From assembly GCA_035578175.1 (NCBI GenBank), contig JAQMRL010000008.1, forward strand, positions 11,404,963 through 11,468,962: a stretch of 64,000 nucleotides of DNA. The letters are read 5' to 3'. Source of the stretch: Catonia carolina. Lineage: Eukaryota; Arthropoda; Insecta; Hemiptera; Achilidae. The notes under the pieces were generated by a model. It did no database searches, was not told the DNA's origin, and worked only from the letters and a program-made list of their open reading frames with translations. Numbering within the stretch: the stretch's first letter is position 1; each line of letters begins with the position of its first letter. The position numbers and the translations under genes were made by a program. Positions 1-45,900 of this stretch are shown here, piece by piece.

Positions 1-277
1 TTAAAATTTCTGTTTTTGTTCTTTTAAATGTCTATAAATATGTGGAACATTCCCTGGACTGTCCGAGCTAAACCAGGAGGTATGGTAAGCCTACCTAAAC
101 GGAACATTCATACCAAATTTCAGATTTCTAGGCGTGGTATTTTTGCAGAATGAATGAGTTAATTTCACTTTTATGTATATAGAGGAGTATTTTTTTTGAG
201 AAAATAATTTACCTAATAATTTGTGGTGAATCTCAATTTCATTCTAATAATTATTGGAAAAATTGTTTGTCTTTCAG

Positions 278-33514
<33,237 letters not shown>

Positions 33515-33579
33515 TTTTAATACCTAAGATTACTTTAACTGAATCCAATTGTTTGTTTTAAATACTTTTGTGATTCCAT

Positions 33580-33635
33580 AATAAATCTAATGGTTTAATT
33601 AGTAATTTATATTATCATTCAATATAACCAATAAA
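33580..33635 (+). terminator. Polyadenylation signals of the iGluR gene
   Basis: AATAAA hexamers at 33580-33585 and 33630-33635, 66 and 116 bases after the stop codon. An R400 repeat begins at about 33657, right behind the second one. Confidence 0.6.
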
Positions 33636-33656
33636 AGCATTGTAATTTAAATATTT

Positions 33657-34028
33657 GTTGTTGTTTAGGTCAACAGCCGAAAGGCTGGTTTGAACCTCTA
33701 GAGGTTTTACTAAATAAAAGCGAGGAGTTTCTGAGTTGAAAGAGTATGCTTATCAGCATACCAGGCCCTCTGAAAAGCATCCACTTCCCACCCTGCAAAT
33801 GACACCTTCACTTCATTCACCACATGGTCTGGCTGTACAATGAAATTCATTACTCTCAGAGGAGATAACTGTGACTAGTGTCTTTTACACCTCTGCCTCT
33901 TCTGTTCGTATAATGCTTGTCATATAATTGGCTGACCACGTGATAAGAAACAGAACTATTTTTTGTAGTCCTGGAACCAACAGATCGAGTTAAATTAATT
34001 TAACACTCCACCTGTCCATAATGGGCAA
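33657..34028 (-). repeat. R400 repeat, full length
   Basis: ttgttgtttaggtcaacagcc to cctgtccataatgggca; directly downstream of the iGluR polyadenylation signals. Confidence 0.85.
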
Positions 34029-34119
34029 TTTAAATATTTATTTCAACTTTAAATTAAAAATTTCCATTGATAATCACAACGAAATTGGTTAGCAAGTCTA
34101 ATTAACCTTCACAACTATA

Positions 34120-35070
34120 GGGTGATTCAAAAAGAGCGCCGGTTTTGATATATCAAATTAAGAGATTTATTTTATTGAAAAACTGAAAATAAATACATCA
34201 ACAAGTTCATCTTACCTTCCGATTTCATGTATGAAAAATGATGTCATGCATGTGTCCTCCTCTACTGCGCTGGCACGCATCAACTCTGTCCATGAATTGG
34301 ATATTACTGCACGACAAGTTTCGACTTCCATTTGCCCGATAACCCGTCGAATTTCCTCCTTCAAGTCATTGATGTTTCGGGGTTTATTGGCATACACCAA
34401 TGACTTCAGATGACCCCAAAGATGAAAGTCACAAGGCGTCAATTTTGTTTGCGAAGGTGTCATCATCCTGCCGTTTTCTCAATACCCAGTCAACAAACTG
34501 TCGACTCTTCTGGTGGTCTGCCACTTTCAAATGTTGCGTCAACTGAATTTTATACGGGTGATATTGGAGATCGTACCGAAGAGATCTCCGTACAGAAGAA
34601 CATCGTAAACCCAATTGTTGAGAACGGCGACGTATTGATTTTGCTGGGCTAACAGCCACACTGTCACGAACCAACGCAACGTTCTGCTCAGTTCAGCCAG
34701 AACGACGACGTCCAGAACTTTTAAGGCCGACTGTTGAACCCGTCTCAAAAAACTTTTTCATGAGCCTGCGAACTGTTGATTCATTCGGTGCTTCATTACG
34801 TCCTAGAGTACCGCGAAGTCGCCTGACAGTAGCCGCATAACTCTCTCCACTCTGGTAAAATGTTTTGACGATTAACACTCGTTGCGCAATAGTAAACTTC
34901 TCCATGGTTAGACACAGACTGCGAGAGTACTACACTGCGAACAAGAGAAACTACAACTGAATCGTCAATTGCAATGTTCTCCAAAATAGAAATGAGGTCT
35001 AACAATGTTGCCAACCGATAAACAAAAATTTACCAGCCGTTTAAAAACCGGCGCTCTTCTTGAATCACCC
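34120..35070 (-). mobile_element. Mariner/Tc1-superfamily element with internal deletion
   Basis: Inverted ends GGGTGATTCAAAAAGAGC / GGGTGATTCAAGAAGAGC of about 27 bp. The transposase on - has an HTH start MEKFTIAQRVLIVKTFYQSG with NESTVRRLMKKFFETGS (34905-34693). A middle frame 34674-34429 follows, then an end LTPCDFHLWGHLKSLVYANK (34466-34212) holding the last acidic motif. The first two catalytic motifs are lost and frames are shifted. Confidence 0.85.
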
Positions 35071-35859
35071 GTTAGTAATGTGACGCTCATGAGCGAGCCT
35101 CACAAAACAACTAGCTTTTTTAACTGAGCGGTGAGCTACCACCTTTTATTTTGCGACCAGCACACCAGGCACACTGAGCGTTTCTCCCCACGCAGCATGC
35201 TCTTTGCACAGAGCTAACTTGTACACCCCCTCCACGACTAAACCACTTTTCTCTAGTCGCATCATAGCAAGGGCTACCTAAATTATGCATGGAAAGTATA
35301 CATATTGTATCAAACTCTGCCTCTATTTGTGAGGGTGTGGGAGACGAATGCGGAGATAGGGTCATTATTCTTTCATACTATACTGCAACAACCCTGAGAC
35401 AAGTGGTTGTAAAATACCATTATACTGTACTGTAACAATTTTACCACGTGCGTACAAAACAAAGATAGATACATGACCAAAATTTGTTTGTGGAAAGGGA
35501 TGCATGAACGTTTAAGTTGACGCACACACAAACACAACGTGCTGTGTGTGAAGGAGTGAGTGAAAGTCACGCTCGGCTCGACTCATTGTCTGTTTATTCA
35601 GATAGCTCAGCTCAGTGCTGTACGTATTAGAATCTACTAGTTCACTGCCACAGTTCACCCCGTCTCATCGTTCAATTGTACGGCACGCTCTGTGCCGTTC
35701 ACTCAAGTGTGCGGAGCGAGGTGTGCTAGCTCACCTACTTTACTGTGCCATCCCATAACTATTCACAACGTTTCACTTTCACTATGACATTACTATGAGA
35801 TAACCATAAGTTCTGAAAATTTCTAAATGTTCCATTTTTCACTAGTTCTTCAAAATATT
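35071..35859. other. Intergenic DNA between the iGluR and phosphatase genes
   Basis: Less AT-rich than its surroundings, with several CpG and 'gagcg/cgctc' words (35085-35150, 35570-35720). No coding frame or terminal repeat could be supported. Confidence 0.4.
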
Positions 35860-36276
35860 GTTGTTTAGGTCATCAGCTGAAAGGCTGGTTTAAACCTCTA
35901 GAGGCTTTAACTAAATAAAACGAGGTGTGAGGTGGTTTACACTGCCTTCTTCAATGAGTGAAAAAGTATACTTTGTCAGCATGTCTGGCCCTCTAAAATG
36001 CATCTACTTTCCATTGCAAAAGACACCTTCACTTCATTCACCACAGGGTCTGGCTGTATAATAATGAAATTCATTATTCTCAGAGGAGATAACAGTGACT
36101 AGTGTCTTTTATACCTATACCATTTCTGTTCTTAAATGGTTTAGTCATATAACGAGTTGACCATGTGATAAGAAATAGAACTATTTTTTTGTGGCCCAAA
36201 ACTTGTAGCCAATATTTTGAAACAAGCAAATCGAGAGCAAATAATTTAACACTCCACCTGCCTGTTATGGGCAATA
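35860..36276 (-). repeat. R400 repeat, full length
   Basis: ttgttgtttaggtcatcagc to cctgttatgggcaa. Confidence 0.85.
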
Positions 36277-36365
36277 CAAAATAATGTTATTTCTATGATT
36301 TTTGCATACATTCATTTTTTTTATTTTAGGCTTAACTACCCCCAAATTGTCTACAGTCCAGCCTC

Positions 36366-36681
36366 TCTTAGTTTGCTCCTAATGTAAACAAACAATGACG
36401 TCACTGAACATGCGCATTATATCAAAATGTGTACACGCTGATTAAAAAGTAACAACAAAATACTTTCAAAAGTATTTAAATACAAAATACTTTTAAAAGT
36501 ATTTTTATAAATGAAATTGTTAAGCCTACTTCATATCATGACGATGTTTTTAGTACTTTAAGTACTTATAGTTTAAAAAATAGTTAACTTAATAGGAATA
36601 CGACATCCGTAAAGTCGCAGACTCTAGCGTGCACCCTGTAGTAGCTGGCTTTTGTTTGTTGACAGTAGGAGCAAACTAAGA
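36366..36681. mobile_element. MITE with TCTTAGTTTGCTCCT termini
   Basis: Inverted ends of about 30 bp with three mismatches (TCTTAGTTTGCTCCTAATG on the left). Holds an inner palindrome of aatactttcaaaagtattt type. Lies about 95 bp past the phosphatase stop codon. Confidence 0.6.
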
Positions 36682-36775
36682 ACAGCTGAGCTGTACAAAG
36701 TAATGATAAATAAATCCACATATTCGCATTTCTTCATGAATTTTTATTTTTGTTTTATTAAAATCAAACTATATA

Positions 36776-36931
36776 TTACAATCTAGGTCTGTACGCAATA
36801 CATTCTGAATTCCAGTTCCTTGGTATTGAATTCTTTGTAAGTTCCATAAATTGATCAAGAGGGCAAAGTTGTCCACAGTTCTTTATTTTTAATACAGATA
36901 TATTTGAACCTCCTGCTTCAATGTACACTGC
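36776..36931 (-). CDS. Acid phosphatase 1, exon 7 and stop
   Basis: AVYIEAGGSNISVLKIKNCG and CPLDQFMELTKNSIPRNWNS end with the usual Cys pair. Stop at 36778-36776; AATAAA on - at 36759-36754, 17 bases after it. Confidence 0.93.
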   Translation of the reverse strand, partial: AVYIEAGGSNISVLKIKNCGQLCPLDQFMELTKNSIPRNWNSECIAYRPRL

Positions 36932-39900
36932 CTGCAAAAATAAGTACAAAGCTTCAAAGCAGAGTAAACAAAAAAGATAAAGTATTTGATTCATATAAAT
37001 ACTGAAGTCACGAGATTGCCTTTTGCGTATGAATGGGCTGTGAGGAAGGAAAATGATATATTTGCAGTGCTGCCAACCTCAACAGTGAGACACTACTCGT
37101 ACATTTCACTACTGTGAAGTTTCTACATACATTTTGTAAGCTCTATGGTTTATTCCAAGAAAAATTTTCTTCATCAACCTTATAAGAAATAAATGTGCCC
37201 TGTAATATAGCTTTAAATGTTTAAATGAGCCCTGTAATATGTGCCTATAGCTTAATTAAATGACTATAAATGTTTGTTGAAATGTTTATCTGTAATTACG
37301 AATGAATCGCCTTCTTTACTATTGTTTTCACCAGCGTTTTCATTATCAGTCTCTCTAGTATCTACCTAACCGTTTTCTTTTTTTTACCAGGTGTCAACAA
37401 AACTTTTAAAGAATAGCTTCTTCACGTCCTTAATTCCTTTCTTTATTTTTTGAATTGTCGAAAGAGAAACATCTATATATTAATAGCGAGCAGGTTTTTT
37501 TTCAACACAATTTTAACCACCTGAACCTTCACCGATTTTCGGATAGAACAATTCGAAGTGTGGAACAGAATGTTATTTTAAATGTTATTAAGTGTTGTAA
37601 AGAAGAAGCAAAAAATAAACTATATAATACTACACAGTTGCATGTTTTTAGAAATGTACGTACTACGCTAGCAGCAGCGCATTGGCCACACTGAATCCCG
37701 GGTTCATTTCATCATTACATATCAGTAGCTGAAACTGCAATAATGACTTTATCATCAGCATTTATATTACGATGTTAAAAAGTACTCCATTCAGCTTAAT
37801 CCCATCAAAAACATTATAAAAGACTCATTTAAATATTAGGTTAACTTACTTGAACAAAATATCCATATTTCTTTACATAATGCAACTCCAAAAGTAATGC
37901 ATCACCAGGATTGACAATTTTTTCAAAGTTTCCCAATGCACCAAGATTAGCAGTCATCGAGAAGTCATGTCCACCATGAATAATCAATTTCTTTACTGAA
38001 GGAACTCCAGCAGCTGCCATTCTGAATTGGTTTTGAACTTCTTGTATGTAAGGACCTGTAGCAATATCAGGGTTATGATTATCAGAACCCTAACATGTAC
38101 AGTATTGAGATGAATTGAAGTCCCCTAGCCGTTGGAGTGGGAGAATGCATAATGCTCTCACTCGCACAAGCCATACGCGTCATTCCAATAACATTGTATA
38201 ATTTTACTCATTGTTGTGAGAAAGCGTTTATGCACGCAGTAAACTAACAAGCAAGATAACGACTGTAGTATGTTTTCAGATTTGGATTAGGTATAACGGT
38301 AAAGACCTTTGGGTGCATGCGTAGTTATGTCACATATCGCCCTCTCACTCACTCGGCTATGGGACATTAATTCATCTGATACCTGTACTCAATCTTAATT
38401 TTACTTAAATTAACAATAATGAGGGAGACAAAATTCAAAACAGGGTACATATCTTAAAATAGTAAGATTAATGAATAAGTGTTTTTAAAAAATTATCTGT
38501 TGTGTTAGTTATATTTGTTTACTTTTAGTACCACTAAATCCTGTAAGTTTTAAGAAAATGCATTTCATCTGGTTTAATTCTATCCCAGTGCAGAAAAATA
38601 AGTAATTATTTTTATAATGTAAGAGAAAAGTTTGCCCGAAATGCAATGCAATTTAGATGCCACATTGTTTACTGTAGCTTCAATCGTAATAAAAAAAATC
38701 TTTACAAAAAGTCATTGACAAATGTGATTTTGGTTCAGAAGGCCTGAGTCTGGCAATTTTTTTTGGGGGGTTTACATCAGATTCTTTTGGCCATAACAGG
38801 CTGGTGGAGTATTGAATTATTTGCACTCAATCTGCTAATTCCAGGGCTACAAAAAATAGTTCTGTTTCTTATCACATGATCGACCAATTATATGATACAA
38901 GCATTTAAAAACAGAAGAGGTAGAGGTGTAAAAGACACTAGTCACAGTTATCTCCTCCGAGAGTAATGAATTTCATTACACAGCCATCTGGCTGTAAACT
39001 AGACCCTGTGGTGAATGAAGTGTCATTTGCAGGGTAGAAAGTGGATGATTTTCAGAGGACCTGGCATGCTGATAAGCATTCTTTCCACTCAGTGAGGAAG
39101 GTAACTCGTAAACCACCTCACTCCTCATTTTTTTTTTTTTTTTTTTTTTTTTTTAATGAGTGATGATGCCTACATAAGCCTTGGGCTTGTGCGTAGGTAA
39201 TGATATGTGGTGATTTACAGATGAAAAAAATGCCAGACCTGACCAGGAATCAAACCCGGGACCCCGGCATAGTAGCCAGTTGCGCTGACCACTACACCAA
39301 GGGTGCCGTTTACGTAGTAAAGCCTCTGGAGGTTCAAACCACCCTTTTTTCTGATGAATAACATCGAATTCTGGTACACATTAACACTAGTGAAGAGTGA
39401 TAGATGAAAATGAGCGTTGAAAAATCACACCAGGACCCTGCAGTACACTCTAGTCTGGTATGAAATTTGAATTTTCCGTAAGAGGGGGGAGGTGAGATTG
39501 CAAGCCCCCATCTACATGCCTGATTCTGGTTGTTGACCACATATCCAGACAACCAGGCACAACTAAATCATATTTCATAAGTTGTGATCTAAAGTTTTAA
39601 ACCAGCCATGACAAAAAAGGAAAAATTTGTTGAAGTTAACAATATGGACTTACCAGCTGCAAGACGTACCATTGTATCTGACCCAACGATCATTGAGCGT
39701 AGAACTTTAGCCATGATTTGTGACATTCGTGATGGATAAACATACGAAGTCCAATTTGGCAATTCTAAGTTGTTGTGATGCTGAAAAGTTATATGATCAC
39801 ATAAATAAACTTTTATTATCATGTAACATAACATACATTATATACAGGGTGTCTCACGAAGAGGTTGCCATTTTTGAAAATGAATATGCCGGACGTATCG

Positions 39901-42900
39901 CACACTCTACAGACTGGAAACTTTACAGTTATAGTAAATAGATATGAAAAAAGTACCATCGAGTTTTATTTGCTTAGATTACAGCCTCTCCAAGAATTTC
40001 AGCAGAAATGGGACTCATCCTATCTTGTAGAGCGCAGAATACTGTATAGTAAATAAGACGATTTCAAAAAAAATTGTAAAGCCATTTCATATAGGGCAAG
40101 AGAAAATTTGCTAACTTTGCAACAACTTGGTGACAACTGTGGGTTACATAACCAACGAATCTAATTCCACAACTAGATCAGTAGGTTTTAGTAATTACTA
40201 GTAACAATTCCCAGATTTTACCCTAGAATTGAACCCAGGACCTACAGCTTTGTAGACTAGTGTGCTTACCACTAAGCTTTGAAGGTAGCTGAGTGAGCTG
40301 AATTACTTGGTTTTTGATTTCAAACTGTATCTTAAATAGCTTTAAACATAATGAAGAGGCAGTGTGTTAAATTAATTGAATTTGATCTACTGGTTCCTGG
40401 GCTACAAAAAAAGTTCTTTCTCTTATTACATTGTCAGCCAATTATATGACTAAACTAATTAAGAACAGAAGAGGTAGAGATGTAAAAGATACTAGTCAGA
40501 GTTATCTCCTCTGAGAGTAATGAATTTCAGTATACTGCCAGACCCTGTGGTGAATGAAGTGAAGGTGACATTTGCAGGGTGAAAAGTAGGTGCTTTTCGG
40601 AGGGTCTGGCATACTGACAGGTATACTCTTTCAACTCAATGAGGAAAGCAATGGTAAACCACCTCATTCCTCTTTTTTACTTAGTAAAACCTCTAGAGGT
40701 TCAAACCAGCCTTTCGGATATTGACCTAAACAACTTAAACAGCTGCAGAGAAAGGTACCTAAAATAGTTAATTTACGTCCGTTATCCGCAGAGTATGTAC
40801 TAATATAATACAGTATTGCTATACTTAAAAACCAAGGGCTGTAGATGTTAATACTGGTGTCTTTGTAAGGTACGTACCATGCATTCCAGATTATCCCAAA
40901 GCGGAAATATATCAAACATTCCGTTTACTTGTACACCTGCGTACGGTGTCAAGAATCTGTAGACATCTTCAAAACCTCTATCTCCAACCCTTGCTTTTTC
41001 AATCGTTACTTTTTGTTCAACTTTAAATAATGGACAAGCGTTCGGTGAATTTATTATCTGCAATAAACATTAGAATTATTCATTGGTTACATTGGTTTAC
41101 ATTTCAAACACGCTGTTTATATTATTTTTCATTTTTTCATCCCCAGTAGTGCACCTTACCACCCTCGATGGTCAGAAAAAGGAAGCAGCACAAAAAGATA
41201 GGAGGAAGAAATAGTGGGTGTAACAGAACAGCTAAAAGGCCTTGGTATGTTACACTGGTCAAAGATTGACGTCATTAGCTAATTTAGAAATAACAGGTTA
41301 ATTTAAGAAATAACAAAAAAGTTAGAAATTCAGGATACATAGAAATACAAATTCACAATGTCTGTTCGTCTTGCAGAAGTTTATCGTCCCTATCTGACAT
41401 TGCTGTACAACTCAATCGTTTTCAATAATTTATTTTTAAATTTACTACCAGGATGTACTTCCCAATAATCAATCTTCCTTTCGTACTCCTTGGCAGCCCT
41501 TGTACATCGTACCATTGGCAAAACAAATCTCCAAGGTTGTGTGGCAAGTATACCGAATGATCTCACACCGGCTTGAGGAACCCTAAGTATAATAGGTGGG
41601 TCGGAAACACATGTTTGATGAAGTGCCTTGTAGAAGAATAAGATGTCAAATAAAGTTCTTTTGGCAGAGAGGAGAGACTAACCCAAATGGAGGAGGACCT
41701 CACTCTTACTCAGAATTCTATTTTATATAATGAATTTATATAATAAATTTCACTAACCTTCTTTTTAAACTGTGTCAACTGTTATCTTTACTTACATGTG
41801 TTTCAGGGGATCCACCATCATCAGAGTAAATAACATAATTGAAACTAAAAATTTTTTTTATTTATTTAAAATCTATAGAAGATGGTACATCTTTAGACAT
41901 TTGTATAAAAATCTTACTCAGAACTTGCGATATATTAATGATTCTAGTCTGAGTTTTATAAAACTACCACAAACTGGATACTGATCAGTTTTTTTTTAAT
42001 TTTACAGTCACATAAACTGCTAAAGTAATCAACAACTGCGTTGTTTTTAACTTTTTTCAAAACTCAATACTGTTGTTTTATTAGAAGAAGCTATCTGTAA
42101 ATCAAACTTGAGGCGTTTGAGTTTTCTTGATTTTCCCAAAGTGATCAAATAGAATAATAATATAAGAAACCTCTTTCTCTCGGTGCCAGTTATCCTGTGA
42201 CATTGAATTTCCTTTAAAGTGCATTTATCACAACACAATGTCATGATAGTGTTGTCATGGATCAAAAGTTTTTGATATAGCGATACGTAATGTCATTTTT
42301 AAGAGGTCATAGAGGTCAATATTGAAAGTAATAAGCAAAAAAAACACAAACGTTTTACATATGATAAGCTTTATACGGATTTTCAAGACTGGATATAGTA
42401 TACGACAGGTTTAAGCATGAGAAGTTCTTATGAAGGCATTTAAAAACAAAAACACCTTCCCCTCAATAACTCATCACTGCAATACCCAAAACAGGCACTT
42501 AGTTCCACTCCACAGAGCTTCCACTAAATTAGCTAAATTAGCCAAATGAGTTACTTTTTTTAGCTTTAATTTGTTATCAGGAACTGCTTTATTGACAACA
42601 ACCCTATTTGATCGCTGTATTTTGACATGCTTTGGATGAACTTTTGTACAGAGACCTCAAAAAGAGTTTGTTCAGGAATAACTGGCAGCTGGTCACCACC
42701 GTACAAAGTCACTTGCCAACCAGTGTTGCTTAACAATTAATAGTAACTTTCTATCAGCTGACTAACTGGGCTGGCCCGAAAGCCTCGAGTTACTTCGTTC
42801 CTAAACTATTAAATCTGATGCCTACTGGTATTAGAAATCTGTCGCAAATCATAAAGTTTAATAAGGTAGTCAGTCTGTGGATGCTAACCTAGATAGGCAT

Positions 42901-45900
42901 GTGATCCACCGGTTGTTGACTCCTTCTAATCTTTCACTGGTTCACTTAGTCTTCTTTTAAGCTATAAAAACAGACTCTGCCATAACGGGTAAGTTGGTAA
43001 ATATAGGTAATTCTAATGAAACAATGAAGAAGAGAAAACTTCAATACAGTAGAGCGTCAATAATTCGGACGTCAAAAATCCGGAATGTCGAAAATCCGGA
43101 TTCAATTCTGGCGAAAAATGGGAATTAATTTATCATAGGTTACTGCACTTCAAACATCCATTAGTGATTTTTTTAAAAAGTCGAACAAACAGTAAATAAT
43201 AAGTAACGCTGTATACATGTTGTAATTGTCTTTTAAAGCATTGTCTATTGCACAAATTAAATAAATTGTCTTTAATCAAAATAATAAAAGTCCTTTCAGT
43301 ACAATATGGCGCCAAAGCTTATTATGTATCATTCTTTTATATATACAATTACAAATTTTGTTAAATAAAAATTAGTTCTTTATACATAACAACATATTTC
43401 ATAGTTTTACTTATCCGCTTCACATTTCTGTTAACAAATCATGTAAAATATAACCGAATTTAGCTACTGTACTTTTCTTACTTTGAAGACGTCTACTGGC
43501 AATTTTATCGGGTGTTTCGATAATCCGGATGGCATCCGGTCCCAATTAATCCGGATTATTGACGCTCTACTGTATCTTGGATATGTGATTAGAGGTCCTA
43601 AATATCACATCTTACTCATGATTATCTAAGTAATCATATGAGCGAAGATAAAGGAGGGCAAGCGGAAGGTTGGTAGACGTAGGGCATCCTGACTAAGAAC
43701 CTGAGAGACTGATTTGGCTGCAGTAATAAATGGAACTGTTCCGTGCAGCATTGAATAAGGTCCGCACAACGATGATGATTTCTGACCTCCAATAGGCAAG
43801 GGATTTTAAGATGAAGGTTATTCCAATATAGGTAAACAGGCAGATATAGGTAATTCTCTACAGAAGTTAAGAATTTAACATGATATTACCAATTTAGATA
43901 CTTACAGTTGATTTGTCGATAGTTTCGTCAACATTAAAGACAATTGGTGGTATTTCTAAACCATCTTTCCATTTTTCTTGTTCAACTGGACCAAACAAAC
44001 CAGCTACAAGTGCTATAGCACTTTGTTCAGTTCTTTGAATTCCTGTTGTACTCAATTTTATTTCATCGTAAGAATGCAAAGGGAACAAAAATTCTTGAAA
44101 ATATACTTTCAACGTTTTCCCTAAATCGAACATTTTTTCTTTACCAACCTGTAAATCAAAACAATTCAATTACTTAAACATTTCAATTAAAATTATCTGC
44201 AGAAATTGGTGGATCAGTCAGCCAAATGTTTAACAACTAAATTTCAAGATTTTTTCTGCTTACCGAACTTTAGAAAAATAACCGAATAAATCTCTTAAGT
44301 TCTTTTAATCAAAAATTCTACCTAAGTAATAACACATAACTGTATTAATTCAAAGTTATTGGTTTGGAAAATGTAATTTTTCTAAACTGTGTCAAAAATT
44401 GTATAGCGAAGTTCTTTCATTCATCTTATTTTTGAAAGTTCAACATTTTGTTTGGTCATTTTAAATTTTCTTACATTTGTCTGACCATCAGATATTTTTT
44501 TATACTAGTTTAGTTTTAGTATTTTGAAGTTTCTTTTCGTGATTTATACTTTCTCCAGATATCAAATTCGGGAAAAGGTAAGAAAACCAACCATTGGTTA
44601 TTAGATGAAGTAAAAAAGATACTCTAAAGTTATAAAGTGATATTCTTGATAGAAATCTTTTATTGTAAGAAATTGTTTATTAAAATTAAATATTTTAATA
44701 ACAGTTTAGTTACAATACACCTGCCTAAACCTGTGAAGGATAAATGAAGCCTAGGAGATTATGGAACTCCCAAAGGGAAAACAGGACTGTGGATCCCAGA
44801 GAGAGTAGGGGCAGCGATGCTGCAGGATGAGGAGAGCTGGAAGTTGGTCACTCAGTTTATGGAGAGGGTGGTCAGGAGACTGCGGAGGGAGGAGACATAT
44901 GGAGATCAGCGGGATCGCCCTCTCCCACAGTGAATCAATCCTGTCCCGATCTCAGTAAGTAAGGTAGGCACACTAATTTCCTGAACTGGTGATGAAAGAG
45001 ATGAATGAAAATGAGAGATTGAGAGTTGGTCAAAGACAGCAAGAGGGGAATTAGGCTTCGGTTCCCTTCCACACCCCCCTGACAGTATGTAATTTCTTTT
45101 TTAACCCAACATTTCCCTTGTAGTATTATATAAAAAGTTCCGAGGGAGGTGGAGGGTTGTTTGGTGATGTTGGATCAAGTAGCCAGGAGGTGGGTTTTTG
45201 GTTGGTAAGGTGGTTGCGGCCTCCTTGGGGCTGGACGAGGACACCTCAATTGTCCAACACTACTTCCCCCTTCGTGAGGGAGTGAACATGAGTTTTTCTT
45301 GCCGCCTCGGATAAATAAAAAAAAAATTGGAAAACAGGAAAGGTTGACATCCAGCCAAGTAAAGGATGAGTGGAGTAATGGAGACATTGACCAGTAGAGA
45401 GGTGTGCAGGAGGGTGATTTGATGGATTTGGTGTTATGTATGGCCAGCTACAACGGTAAGTTCCAATACTCCCTTCATAAAAAAATGTTACCAAACTAAT
45501 AAGGTGCTTCAAGACTGATCTAAACGCATTGACGGCAACATTTTATGAAGAGTGACTATCATTGGATGTCCGCATTCAAATTCAAGTCACCACAAACCAA
45601 GAAACCATTGAAAAAGTTAGTTGTCATTTTCCAGATGTTGTTTAGGTCATCAGCCGAAAGGCTGGTTTGAACCTGTAGAGGTTTTACTAAGTAAAACGAG
45701 GAGTGAGGTGGTTTACCTATGACTTCCTCACTGAGTGGAAAAGTACGCTTATCAGCATGACGGGCCCTCTGAAAAGTACATATTTTCCACTCTGCAAATG
45801 ACACCTTCACTTCATTCACCACAGGGTCTGGCTGTATAATGAAATTCATTACTTTCAGAGGAGATAACTCTGATTAGTGTCATTTACACCTCTACCTCTT

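Noticed and set aside
38055..40868. Direct joining of phosphatase exon 4 to the HD exon
   Set aside because: Phases do not match (0 versus 1). The intervening exon 39654-39780 was found and fits.
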